A DNA stretch of 64,000 bases from Dryococelus australis (lineage: Eukaryota; Arthropoda; Insecta; Phasmatodea; Phasmatidae): the NCBI GenBank assembly GCA_029891345.1, contig CM057009.1:289798966-289862965 (forward strand), given 5' to 3'. The translations under genes and the position numbers were made by a program. Below, piece after piece: positions 45,985-56,733 of this stretch. The number at the start of each line of letters is the position of its first letter. Positions within the stretch are counted from its first letter, which is position 1. The notes below the pieces were generated by a model. That model saw only the letters and a program-made list of their open reading frames with translations. It did not search any database and was not told the origin of the DNA.

Positions 45985-46400
45985 AATTTTTGTAAATTTT
46001 ATCAGCCTCATGTCTAGATTCCCAATCTTTATGATCTCTATAAGCAATATTGTGATATTTACAAGCTTCATTTTATTTATTTATTCCAGTGTCTCTTTTT
46101 TTCAAATCTTTCATTTTATTTTGTAAATGGTCCACAATAATATTAACCAGGCAAATGCATTTCAAGTAAATTTTACTTATTAAATGCCCAATTTATTATA
46201 CCTTTACCGTGATGTTCAGAATTTCAAAAAGAATGTGGAATTACATTTAAAAATCTTATATGATATCGTACTCCTTTAGGATTATCAATAACAAATTCAG
46301 AAAATATATTATTTAACACATTCATTATGCTTACTTTTTCATGGTAATAACTATTACACCCAATATTTTCTTCACCATGAATAACCAATAATTTATCAGT
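45985..46400 (-). pseudogene. Protein with parvovirus VP1-like phospholipase A2 domain
   Basis: At 46,020-46,170, in two adjoining frames, are the PLA2 signatures: a calcium-loop MHLPG with YYCGPFTK, and the active-site helix CKYHNIAYRDHKD followed by RHEADKIY and a stop. In working enzymes the helix reads His-Asp; here it is His-Asn, so the catalytic pair is altered. The domain closes the gene at its C-terminus, and upstream sequence to about 46,400 (FVIDNPKGVRYHIRFLNVIP) is protein-like but unrecognised. PLA2 domains of this type help parvovirus-like and some Polinton/adintovirus-like particles cross endosomal membranes. The gene has several frameshifts. Confidence 0.75.
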
Positions 46401-46479
46401 AATTTTCTCACATCATAAATTTAAATATGTTCTTTTGGTAAAATATTGTTTTTTTTATGCCTTCTCCAGATCTATATTT

Positions 46480-47210
46480 TTTTTAGAGAAACCATTCTTT
46501 CAGGTGTATTTGGCATTGATCTTGATTGTGGTTCTTTTATGTAGTTATCATAAATTGGTTTAATTATATTTATGTATTGCCAACTTTATTTGAGTTTATT
46601 TTCTCTTTAGGATTGTATTTTTAAAATAAAGCACTGCTTTATAAAATAATTTCTGTGTAATTTTCGTAGTCATTATCAATGAATTTATTATCAAGAACGT
46701 CTTCTTTTTCTTTTGTTAACAAATTAGCATGTCCTTCTGTTAATTTATATTCTTTATCATTAACAAGTATTTTATCATCATCTATCTTTACTTTCCTATC
46801 TCCAATGAAAAAATTATTCTCTTCTACTCATTAACCATATTGAGTATCAATAACATTTATTCTTTTTGCAATTTATTTTCCGATTTTTATAGTAGAAGCA
46901 GGATGTGTCAAATTTTTGATGGGTACAATTCCCATTTGCTCTTCCAAATTAGGATTTTCTTAGAATAATTCTCTTTCAAATGATGATTATTGTGGTGTTT
47001 GGGGATTATTTAAATTTTTTACTGCTATAGCAACTAATGTTGTTAATAAATTTTTATTTTCTTCACTTGTTCAACTTTTTTACCAATATTACGTAATTCG
47101 TCAATTAACGGAAGTTGTCTCTTATTATTTTTTCTTATTCTGCTTCATGATTCTTTTTATATTTTCTGTATTTTTCAATGAGTAAATTACCTCGAGAAAC
47201 GTCTTTTGAT
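46480..47210 (-). pseudogene. Uncharacterised Polinton-type protein, broken
   Basis: A Lys-rich N-terminal part (about 47,060-47,200), a middle (PNLEEQMGIVPIKNL) and the best part, at about 46,650-46,830, FFIGDRKVKIDDDKI followed by KEYKLTEGHANLLTKE and YENYTEII. This last pattern (a short beta hairpin, then a T-x-G-x-x-x-L-L-T motif) I recognise as common in Polintons of animals but of unknown function. Several in-frame stops. About 240 codons spanned. Confidence 0.55.
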
Positions 47211-47245
47211 AAAGCTTTTGTTTATATATACATTTTTTCTTATAA

Positions 47246-47453
47246 ATGAGTTATAAAATAATTGAGAGTTTTATAGACAAACTTTTCCCCCAACTGATTA
47301 AACTAGAGGGAATTTAAATGTTTACAATAATAGAATTGATTTTGATATTCCTATAGGCAATGACTTTTCTTTCCCAAAATATGCTAGTGTTTATCAACAA
47401 TATCCCTTACTAAAGAGAGATAAAGAAGGAAATGAGGCAAAATATAAATATTA
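47246..47453 (+). pseudogene. Short Polinton gene remnant before the capsid-type gene
   Basis: ATG 47,246 reads MSYKIIESFIDKLFPQL and stops; an adjoining frame reads RIDFDIPIGNDFSFPKYASV and stops at 47,453. The two may be one small gene or the N-terminal region of the next gene at 47,500. Divergent from the gene at 47,210. Not identified. Confidence 0.35.
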
Positions 47454-47499
47454 AATAATATTGATTTTTGTTAAAACATTTTTCCTTTTCATATTTCTA

Positions 47500-48550
47500 G
47501 AGTAGACATCTTAAAACATGGAAATGTTATTGAGGCTGCTGATAATCCAGGAACAACATCAACAATGATGAATAATTCATTAAGATCACTAAGTGAACAA
47601 AATTATTTAGTATTTACTGGTTTTGATAGTAAATATAGAGTAAAATCTGTTCATAGTTATAAAACCAATGAAATAACATATCCTCTGAGATATTAGTTTG
47701 GTTTTATTCATGATAACAATGAAATTTACTGGAAAGGTGGTTATAAAATTACCTTTTTTCTCAATTCAGCAGATAACAATTGTTCATTTGTTTATGAAAC
47801 AAATAAAGTAGATGATATAGTTCAAAAAGTAATGCCGATGGGGGTAAAATTGTTATTCAAAAATTATAAATTATGTGGCCTATTGTTGAATATGAATCAA
47901 ACACATCAATTGCGATTGAAGAAAAAATATACAAAAACTCTAAAATACACATTAGTTTTGACTATTAGAAATTTTTGTAAAAAGAAGTTCCTACTGGTTT
48001 AACTGTTTTTAAATTTTATATAAAAGAACAGTTAAATAATTTACAATTTGACATGCCTGATCTTGTAATTGTAGGATTTAAAACTAATAGACAAAAAAGT
48101 GTTGAACAATTTGTACATGTTTCTATGTTTCATCATTGTAATGTAAGAAATATTTACGTTTGAAACGGAAGAAATAAAATTTTTCCAAAATAAAATTTGA
48201 ATCTGGATGTCGAAAATGGCCATTGTGATAAACCTTTTCTTTTATATAACGATTTTAGAAATTCTAAAACAAAACTAAATACCATATATAGAAATAATGA
48301 ACTTTATTATAAACGAACTGTAAACACTCAAGGTGATATCAATTATTATTCATTTTGGTGGAGATGACTATTATATGTTATTGATTGTTTATACAGAAGA
48401 ACTACTGTACTTAAATAAAAAACAAATATAAAAATTAGTGTTGATTTTAATATATCTGCTGGAGCTGGTCCAATGTGTAATGTTGTTCTAATTAGTCAAA
48501 GGAATTTAACTTATTATTATTTGTATGAAATAGTTACTGAAGATATATAA
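47500..48550 (+). pseudogene. Polinton double-jelly-roll-like capsid protein, broken
   Basis: Protein-like sequence runs through at least four frames: NVIEAADNPGTTSTMMNN at the start, IYWKGGYKITFFLNS, KFYIKEQLNNLQFDMPDL running into VIVGFKTNRQKS, HHCNVRNIYV, and a C-terminal GAGPMCNVVLIS part. The VIVGFKTNR ... HCNVRNI layout, followed by a strand-rich end, matches the capsid-type proteins of insect Polintons that have been modelled as double jelly rolls. About 350 codons, shorter than complete major capsid proteins, so an N-terminal portion may be missing or unrecognised. Nearest gene to the right terminal repeat. Confidence 0.55.
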
Positions 48551-48659
48551 AAAAATTAATAAATAAATGGAGAAATTAAAAGATTTTAAATCTATACGTT
48601 TCGATAGTATAACACATATTTTTAGACTATTTTTACAAATTTTTAGAAGTATGGTTAAG

Positions 48660-48996
48660 TTTTGTTAAAAATTAATTGATATTTTAACTTAAAATTACTT
48701 AATTTTAATTGATTTTAGCTTGCATTTTTTAAATTATTTATAATTGGCTTTCACTATTCGTGTGGCCACGAAAAATTGTATTAAATAAACTATGTTTTTG
48801 GAGGTTTTTCGACTTTTCTGACATTTGTAGCCCTTTTTGATACTGTTTGGAGGGTTTTGTGTTCGAAAATTCGAGGAAAAAGCTTGCAATTATTGGGGGG
48901 GGGGGGGGGGAGAAAAGTAAATTTACGAATAAACTATGAAAAATCATGGCATTTAAGGCAAAAATTGGATCGTGCTAGGTACACCCATATACTACT
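48660..48996 (-). repeat. Polinton right terminal inverted repeat
   Basis: Ends ATACTACT before the duplication; read inward on the minus strand it gives AGTAGTATATGGGTGTACCT, like the left end. A G16 run (about 48,896) and a 130-bp segment unlike the left repeat show drift. Confidence 0.9.
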
Positions 48997-49002
48997 TGCA
49001 CT
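48997..49002. repeat. Polinton target-site duplication, right
   Basis: TGCACT, identical to 30,744-30,749. Confidence 0.9.
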
Positions 49003-49022
49003 CGTGAATTTCTCGGGTGTCC
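49003..49022 (-). repeat. MITE family A2, right terminal part
   Basis: CGTGAATTTCTCGGGTGTCC completes the MITE that starts at 30,514; the Polinton splits the two. Confidence 0.8.
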
Positions 49023-49653
49023 AGCTATACCTAATCGTTTGTTAGTTTACACATCGGCCACTTAAACGTAGTAGTGCAGCTGACGTCACAGAGCGTGTGT
49101 AATGTGCTCCTCGCAGCCACAATACAGTCAGTTTCTTCCGGCCCTACTCTGGTAACTGGTTCCGGCTGCGTGCGCCGAGTGTGTACAGCACTGAGAAAGC
49201 CCCAGCTCACATTGTAACTCTTTCCCACACACTTCTGGTTCATAGATATTTCCTCCAAAACGTGTGACCCGAGTTACAAGTCTTTGAAGAAGGGAAGTTT
49301 AAAATTATTGCATTGCAAAGTTAACAAAAATATTTAACGAATGATTCTAAATTGTCTGCATAATGTATAACTATTTTTCCTAACTTATTTTGTATTAACT
49401 TTTTTGAGCGGGATAGCCACGTTACACGGAAATAACAAAAGGAAATGTTGTCGATTTTAACACGATAATTAATAATCCGTTGTTAAATTATTTCTTCTAC
49501 CGCGTAACGTAGCTTAATGTATATTATGGCGTAAGACCTCTTATTTTCATGAAATAACTTTACACCTACACATTTAGCGGATGTTGCGGATCTTCATCCA
49601 GTTTCAAATAACCCACACGCTTGTGTTCCATTTTTATTTCATATCAGCGGAAT
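49023..49653. other. Intergenic, no gene seen
   Basis: Mixed composition, with a short GC-richer piece at 49,070-49,200. No open frame above 75 codons and no motif. Confidence 0.45.
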
Positions 49654-49823
49654 GAAGCAACCTACTCAGCCACAGATACAGTCAAATGCAAACACCTATG
49701 AATACCACTTATATCTCAAAAAGTGCTCGTCTGGTTTTCAAAATATTCAAGTTACTGGACATGCCGCTTATTAACTAGCTATGATTTTGGGAGAAAAGCG
49801 TAAAGTCGCATTTAAAAAACCGA

Positions 49824-49971
49824 AATTGATATCGATATCTCAGTAATTGATATCGATATCTCAGTAATTGATATCGATATCTCAGTAATTGATATCGATA
49901 TCTCAGTAATTAATATCGATATCTCAGTAATTAATATCGATATCTCAGTAATTAATATCGATATCTCAGTA
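49824..49971. repeat. 21-bp minisatellite, seven units
   Basis: Seven head-to-tail units of ATTGATATCGATATCTCAGT(A), the last three with ATTAAT instead of ATTGAT. Each unit contains the 12-bp palindrome GATATCGATATC. The homologous position in the other family-H copy (about 60,450) has only one, unexpanded, related sequence. Confidence 0.95.
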
Positions 49972-50012
49972 ATGAATTGCATTTCGGAACAGACATAGAC
50001 GGTGCCTTACGA

Positions 50013-50258
50013 GTAGGGACCTGAAGAATTCGCGGATTCATTTTCGGACTAGCTGGCATTCAAACCACGCGCATTTATGTAACTTTAGCCTTTGATCCAC
50101 TCGGTCTATGACACCTTCTGGAGAACGGTGTCCAATTGCTCCCTCCCTCTGTGACAGCAGACAACCAATGTGCAGTTGATGTCGGCATGTTTGTACACAG
50201 ACTGTAGAGTCTAGCCTGCAGGTCATTGAACTCCTGAATTTTTCAGCTCTGTATTTGT
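50013..50258 (-). repeat. MITE family A copy nested in MITE H
   Basis: Inverted orientation: GGGACCTGAAGAATTCGCGG at the left, CTGAATTTTTCAGCTCTGT at the right, and the family core (CTGTGACAGCAGACAACCAA) between. It lies within the family-H arm, separating sequence that is continuous at 60,510-60,540. Confidence 0.85.
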
Positions 50259-50344
50259 GAGCCTGGTAGTAAAATTACGAATTCACGATCAAAATTTCAA
50301 TTACTTCAGCGGTTCGGAAGAAATTTACTATGAACATCTTAGCT

Positions 50345-51055
50345 GGAGATGCCTTTATAAACAGAGGATTATTCTGAAATTAAGGTAAAAGTGCTTTGTG
50401 ATTATTGCTTATATTTTTAATGAAATGAGATTCTAGAGGTTTCCAAGGGAGATTGGCATCCTTGGAAATTTCTGTTCCAGACTAGTGGCTTTTAAAATAA
50501 ATAAATTATAACGTTTTTGTGACGTAGAAGCAAATTACTGAGTCCGGTTTTCTTGAATGGAGATGAGAAATTTGTGAATTATTTGGTTGGTAACATCACT
50601 ATACTTTATTAGGAAAATAAGACTTTTCTTACAAGGTTGAATACCCAGCAAGGCAAACAAACACACCATTTGAGATTTCATATTTGATTACTCGAGAACA
50701 GATTTCCTGATACAGATACCACACTGCCACAATTTCTAATCCAATTTAGACTCGATAATTCAATCATAATTTTCTATATCGGCAGAAAGTTACATAGTTT
50801 TGTACAACAAAATGGGACTGCTTTATATAATAAAAAGGGGATTATAGAATTAATGAAACTTTTCCAGGATTTTTCAGATCTCAGTTAAAATTTCAAGTTT
50901 AAACATGTATTATTATTATTTTTAATTCACCTCAATCGGTATCCGTTTCGGTATAAAATATTTAGAAATTTTGATCTTGAAGGTCGCTGAGAAATTGCTT
51001 CAATACTTACTTGAATTCATAAGTAGGATTATGTCTTGTCTCGTTGTACATTAAC
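50345..51055. other. AT-rich intergenic, no gene seen
   Basis: No frame or motif of note. Confidence 0.5.
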
Positions 51056-51297
51056 TAGAGACCTGAAAAATCCGCGAGTTCAATGACCTGCAGGCTAGAC
51101 TCTACAATCATATGCACAAATATGCCGACATCAACTGCACTTCAGTTCTCTGCTTTCACAGTGGAAGGCGACAATTGGACACCGTTCTCCAGGAAGTGCA
51201 AACATTGTTTCGACCAATGGCCAAAATTATATAAATGCGCGTGTTCTGAATTCTAGTTTGCCCCAAAATAAATCCGTGAACTCATCAGTCCTCTAAC
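51056..51297 (+). repeat. MITE family A copy
   Basis: Full length: CTAGAGACCTGAAAAATCCG at the left and AACTCATCAGTCCTCTAAC at the right. Core GCCGACATCAACTGCACTTC. Non-coding. Confidence 0.85.
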
Positions 51298-53123
51298 AAT
51301 AACAGTGGTCCCACAGCGCATTCGCCTGGAGAACAAAGAAACCGTGTAAACACATGTGTATGTGAACGTACATACCGTTAGATATACAAAGGAGGCGTAT
51401 ATACGCTAGGCGATCCCTCTTGACGGCAAATACAAACGCTGGACGACGGAGCTAGGGGAGGGGGCAGTGTTTGCCAAACAAGGGATCCCAGGCATGAGAG
51501 GTGAGGCTGCGGTTGAGCTCGGTGCCCGACAATGCCCCCACCCCCTCCACGAACTTCTGCTCGAGTCGACGCTGATGCACGAGGGCGGACACACGTGAGC
51601 AGGAACCACAAACTGCGGCGACCAGGGAGCTGAACTTAACAACGCTTCCTCGCCGCATTGTTGACGGAGGTGGCATAAGGAAGGGGGACGAGGGGATAGT
51701 GTTAGTCTGACCGAGTGCCCTAACGTCACTGTTTCCAGTACTGAGACGAGTCTGTGTTCAAAGACGGTGGGGCGCCCGGGAAAAATGCCTAGATTTTTTT
51801 GCTTCAGGGGGGTGGGGAGTCCATTGTTGAAGCTTATTAAGTGGAAAAAAAGAACACAACAATTAAAAGATGGAAAAATAAAATTAATTGTATACACATA
51901 ACATACGGTCCAAAATATTTATTAGAAACAGGCGTAAAATAAAAATTCCGTATTTACACAAAGACAGAGAAAAAGTTCCGAACGAAAATCGTGTAGTATA
52001 GAAAACGCATTAAATAAGACGACAAGAACCCTCTGCACATGACTAAAAATTTAATGATATGTGAATAAGAAAAAAAACATTTATCAATTTAGGAAATAAT
52101 ATATACGAGAAACCGGGGTATTTAAAAGCGGAAATAATGGTAACTCAGGAGATAAAAAAAATCAAGTGTGGCAGCGGCTCGTCATATTGGTTCCCAACAC
52201 GTCCGTCTGAGCAAAGTTGTTGGGCGTGTAACGTTGAACAGGAGAAGAGTCCTAACTTTGTCTGCTCGAGCCACGTGGTTTGACGGGACAGCACGTTGCC
52301 CTGCCGGTCTGAGGTGCTTGTCTTCACAGCTGACATCGGATTACGTGCGCACCATGCCTGCCTGCCTATCCCCGGTAACTCCTGGCCACGTGACCTGCGT
52401 GTTTCTGTGTCAGCACATCGTCAGCGTGATCCTACTGTGAATTCCCAGCACCTACTTCGACACTTGAGATGGGGAATGGTTGGCTTCGACCTCTGGATAC
52501 ACTAACACAGTCAATAGGCTCGTGGACTGACTGACGCCTTGAGCGTAGGCACCCACGCATCAGAATTACGTCCAATAAGTTCGTAGGCTGGCGCCTTTAA
52601 TGTAGGCACCCTCGCATCATTCCCTCCACGAATTTATCGGCTGTACCACGTATACACTGGGTTTTCTGTGATGCCGATAGACACATTGGGGAAGATTTTA
52701 TTCTGATGTGGGACGATCTGTAGGTGAAAACTTGTACTTGGGTTTTATGTAAGATTTTATAAAACAATATTTTCAAAGTTTAAAAGGCAACTTATGCTGG
52801 TATCGTCACTTAATATGTAGAACGTACTGCCATTAAATACTGTGTTATGGTTTGCAAGTATAAATAATAGATATAACATATATACCAAAAGAAAGAAATG
52901 GAAATGCCTCCCAAGTAATAAATAAACCGTTAACGTTTGGGCAACTGTTGGTAGTGGTAGCTAACATCCACATGTATGGCAGTAAGCATTTCTTATATGA
53001 TTGACAATAAAGTTATAAACAAAAAGGGCATTACATATTTTAAAACTAATCGTGATATGGGCCAATGCTCACACGATGGTAGTTAGAATCCAACAGACGC
53101 CCACAAGCAGACGATAAACGAAA
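51298..53123. other. Intergenic, no gene seen
   Basis: A GC-richer stretch at 51,400-51,800 gives overlapping minus-strand frames of up to 163 codons with Ser/Pro-rich composition and no motif; these look like shadows of composition. At 52,515-52,618 a block is tandemly duplicated (GTAGGCACCCACGCATCA and GTAGGCACCCTCGCATCA, about 60 bp apart). The rest is AT-rich. Confidence 0.4.
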
Positions 53124-53367
53124 TGCTAACTGTTACTTACTGATGGGGAAATATTAGTATCCAGCTAATGGGCTATTTATTGCATGCTAATAGTTGCTTA
53201 TAGCTGAGGACATAATAGCGGCATGCTTAGGGGCCTTTCCTGGTTTGCCGACTGTTGATTATTACTGAAGAATCATTTTCAGAATGCTTATGTGCCATTT
53301 ATGGCATGCCAACTGTTACTACAGGGGACATATAACTGATAATTTCATGTGACATTTATGGCATTTA
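53124..53367. repeat. Degenerate 62-bp tandem array, four units
   Basis: Units begin GCTAACTGTTACT, GCTAATAGTTGCT, GCCGACTGTTGAT and GCCAACTGTTACT, and each ends in a TTTATTGCAT or TTTATGGCAT type sequence. Similar words (TTTGCCAACAGTTGGCTAAT) occur again at 53,940-54,030, so the array may once have been longer. Confidence 0.65.
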
Positions 53368-55492
53368 TGTGAATTCACTTGATTTTATTTCGTGCATATA
53401 TGAAGTAGAATTATCATGTGATATTACCAGTAATAGGAAAAAATAGTTTCTAGACTGGAAACCTACAAAGCATAGCAGGCAAAAGATAATTTGCTATTTT
53501 TCATTTTAAATACTATCTGAAAGTAGCCCGAAACTAAAATACTAGTGTTTTAAACAAAACACAGAGAGCCCAGTACTGACTTGTGATACAAACATACATT
53601 GTATCTATAGCAAAGCTAATCATGCTACTTTTATCTGTAGAAATATCCAGACTTACATTAAGGTTATACATGAATGCATGGTAGAGTAAATGCTAACGTG
53701 CTAGACTTAGGAACGAAATTGTTGTGGGTTCGTTTCCAGGTTATTCCCAAGAATTTTACTTTTTGAGTAATAATGATGAAGATAACATAGGTAAATGGAG
53801 GTGTAAATTAATGCGTTTTATTTGGTTGAAACATATATATTTTTTTGTTTTGAAAAGGCATGTCAAGCTACTTTAAGTGAGCTGTGCTGTAATTGGCAAA
53901 TAGCTCGGCAACAACTGTTCAAAAGCTAGACCATACTTGGTTTGCCAACAGTTGGCTAATGGCAGTTAGTTAACTTATGGTAGGCCAGAAGCAGTAAGTT
54001 AGTGGGCCAATGCTGTCACTCATGGCCCACTGACTGTACTGGCATACTTGTGGTACAATTTTTTTTATGCAGAAACGGACCGCATATGGGCAGATTGTAT
54101 TCAGCTTCATGGACATCTGAAAAGTGGCCTAGATGTGGCCAACTGCACACAACGCTTGAGAGGCATCATGTAAGCCACATGCGTCTGCGGGTGCATTACA
54201 GTGATTGAGTGATTATATATAGAAACTGTTTGTGGGCTGCTCGTTTACACGCATATTTGCACTAGTGGGCCAAATGACTTTCGCTACTTGGGATTTGTAA
54301 TCTGCATTAGAGGGTTTTGTGTGAAATTTTAAAATTGTGGTAGAAAAAATAAGTTTGAAGTTCTCTAAATATGCGGAAAATTAATAATATTTATTTCAGA
54401 ATCGCACAGAATATAGCTTATTGCAAATCGTGTGTGATGCAGATCTTGTTTGCAGTGTTGTTACACGACCTATAATTATCATCATGTTTGGTACGATACC
54501 TGAATTGGAGTTCTGGATGGTGAATACTGCGATGAGAAGGGGTGCTCTCTGGATGTTCCTGGTGAATGTACTAGGGAGTATCCGGCCGCCGCAGCAATGC
54601 GAAAGACAAATGATCCAGTCAAATTCCACCACGACACAGGCAAAGAAGGAATTTACATTCAAGGTTATTTTATAATTTTCTCAAGCCGTGTTAAAGTTCT
54701 ACTTCCAGGATATTCCTCCGCCCCATAAAATAAAGCTTAATTAAATTTATAAAACACCAAAGGGACAGCACACTGCATTCGGGCGCACTCAGTTTAATAA
54801 CATTTTTCATGAGAACTATTTCTTACTAGGCATTACCAACGCACTTATTTTTTCTCCGTTTTAGTTAATTTAAATTATAAACGTAATAATATAATTTGTA
54901 AATAAACAGCAACTAAGATTTAAATTGAGCATAACATGTTTACTTTATGTTAAAACCAGTATATAACGCTTGTGATACATAGTGTAATTAAGAAACAACC
55001 GAACACGCCATAAAAGGGGTGATTTTTCACAGGTCTGTTTCGAAAAGTGTAAAGAAACGGCGAACAGGCTATGGAAAACAATTTTCCTCTCTTGAACGCC
55101 TTTAGCACGTGTTTTGTGAAATGTACCAACGTTAGATTCAGCGGGGCTGTCGTAAAGTGGCGACGAGTTAGAAGCATATAAGTTGATTTTGTATACGGAA
55201 TAACATTGCGAGTTGACAAAAATTATAAATACCTAGTGATATCAATAAGTTGGTGGACTCCGTGATGCGTGGCTGCCTACACTCGGGCGCCGAATTTTGG
55301 CGTATCGAGGCAGAACCTTGCCAAGTCAGTGAACAGCTTCGGGTCCACAGCCAAACCTAACGTTGTGCCGTACTCATGGGGCTACCCACGTGATAGTCTA
55401 TTCGTCAATCCACACTCAGAACTTGAATCAGTGACAAGTGAACCAATTCAGCGAAACAAGTGATAATTGAGCAACTGGTAATCAGTGCCTGA
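53368..55492. other. Intergenic, no gene seen
   Basis: AT-rich with scattered relatives of the 62-bp units near 53,900-54,060. Frames near 54,421-54,675 open on both strands in the same place, which argues against coding. Confidence 0.4.
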
Positions 55493-55680
55493 TTACTAGA
55501 GACCCGAGAAATTCGCGAGTTCAGTGACATGTAGGTAATAATTCACAGGTTTATATACTCTCATACAGATACAAATTGTGTATTGGTTATTTATTGTGGT
55601 AGTAAAAGGCGGTGGTTGGGCGCATATTATTTACATACAAGAGGTGTCAAACAACACGTCAACCAATTACAAACGTATCC
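55493..55680 (+). repeat. MITE family A2, 3'-truncated
   Basis: Begins CTAGAGACCCGAGAAATTCG and shares GTGGTAGTAAAAGGCGGTGG, GGGCGCA and AGGTGTCAAA(C/T)AACACGTC with the copy split by the Polinton. It runs straight into the inverted family-A copy at 55,677. Confidence 0.8.
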
Positions 55681-55918
55681 TGAAGAATTCGCGGATTCAT
55701 CTTGGGACAATCTAGAATTCAAAACACATGCGTTTATTAAACTTTAGCAGTTGCTCCACACGGTGTTTGACACCTCCTGGAGAACGATGTCCAAGTGTCG
55801 CCTTGCACTGTGACAGCAGACAGCCACTGTGCTGTTGATATCGGCATATTTGTGCATAAGACTGTAGAGTCTAGCCTGCAGGCCATTGCACTCGCGAATT
55901 TGTCTGGTCTCTCTTCTA
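55677..55918 (-). repeat. MITE family A copy
   Basis: Inverted orientation: CCTGAAGAATTCGCGGATTC at the left, CGAATTTGTCTGGTCTCT at the right. It abuts the A2 copy, probably having inserted in its end. Confidence 0.85.
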
Positions 55919-56702
55919 ATTAATATAGTGGTTGAATTTCCCTGATTAATTTGTTATTTCGCACTGAATATCAACGATGTCACTGCTATAAATAACTTGT
56001 TCCCAGTTAATTCGCTTTATTCGCCAGTCAGCAGTAGCTGATAAACTGACTTTCACTGAACGATATTTCACTGATTGATATCACTGATTCGCATTTAGAG
56101 TGCACCCAAACGAATGATCGACCTCGTTCCGATGCCTCTAACTGTAGGTATACTGCAAGCTCTCGGTGTACTGTAAGGTTGGACGTACGCGGCCGCATCG
56201 GCAACTGTTACCTCAAAAAGCATTCATCGTCCTGTCTCCATATGTGCGGCTAATATCGCCCTTTTTTTTAAAACACGCATCACGGTGACACAACGCAGAT
56301 GACATTGTAATAATTTTCGCACTCTAAATCTGAATCAGTAATAATTTCTCTGTTTGAGTAAGTTAACAGTTCCTGACTTATTCAACAGTAACTTCAGCGA
56401 ATTTAACTAATGAATTAGTGGAAAAATATGCACGTTTTACTTCACTTATTTATTCAGTGACATTTCCCACTGATTAACTAACCATTTTTTCTCACTGTTT
56501 TCCAGTGATTGGTTTTTTGACTGATGGATAAGTTAAACACCGATTACAAAATCACTGTTAAATAAAGTGTATCAAATGAAATAAAAACGCATAAACTAAT
56601 AAAACTAATAAAAATACGTTATAAAATGTGATTTTCGTCTTTCATAGCATCATTTTACGAGGTAACATGAACTGATTAAAAGTAAGAAATTCTCACTTAT
56701 TT
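55919..56702. other. Intergenic, repeated TCAGTGA/CACTGAT words, no gene seen
   Basis: Short words such as TTTCACTGA, TCAGTGAC, ACTGATT recur on both strands at 55,970-56,560, giving a dispersed simple pattern. No gene. Confidence 0.4.

Positions 56703-56728
<26 letters not shown>
56703..56728. repeat. (TA)n microsatellite
   Basis: An uninterrupted TA run directly against the family-B terminus at 56,727. Confidence 0.9.

Positions 56729-56733
<5 letters not shown>

Larger units (their letters stand above)
30750..48996. mobile_element. Maverick/Polinton, full length, inactivated, with nested insertions
   Basis: 18,247 bp bounded by TGCACT duplications and terminal inverted repeats beginning AGTAGTATATGGG, matching the family rule of AG...CT ends, 6-bp duplications and 15-20 kb length. 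Inside are relics of family-B polymerase (+), a small unknown gene (-), a capsid-type gene (-), packaging ATPase (+), integrase (-), protease (-), a small hydrophobic protein (-), a PLA2-type protein (-), an uncharacterised Polinton-type protein (-) and a double-jelly-roll-like protein (+). Every gene has stops or frameshifts. About 5.4 kb of the length is later insertion (34,393-35,030 and 38,920-43,698), so the element was about 12.8 kb when it landed, at the short end for the family. It sits in a MITE A2. Very AT-rich, in contrast to the inserted LTR elements. Confidence 0.95.
49654..50344 (+). repeat. MITE family H, right-arm copy with two internal insertions
   Basis: Aligns with the right arm of the 59,730-60,596 element: ACAGTCAAATGC(A/T)(A/T)ACACC, ATCTCAAAAA, GCATTTCGGAA/ACATTTCGGAA, CAGCGGTTCGGAAGA and the terminus TGAACATCTTAGC at 50,344. 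It is expanded by a 21-bp minisatellite (49,824-49,971) and a nested MITE A (50,013-50,258). The left arm is absent. Confidence 0.8.

Noticed and set aside
48896-48911. G16 run as a G-quadruplex regulatory element
   Set aside because: Long G or C runs recur in several unrelated repeats here (18,686; 19,500; 25,829; 29,297), so slippage or assembly polishing is the simpler explanation.
49824-49971. Regular direct repeats resembling a CRISPR array
   Set aside because: Units are contiguous with no spacers, the sequence is eukaryotic, and the repeat lies in a MITE arm: it is a minisatellite.
51406-51897. 163-codon minus-strand frame as a gene
   Set aside because: It lies in a GC-rich block where two other minus frames overlap it, has Ser/Pro low-complexity composition and no recognisable domain.
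54396-54675. Paired open frames on both strands as a gene
   Set aside because: Coincident open frames on both strands with no motif; no promoter, splice or poly(A) support.
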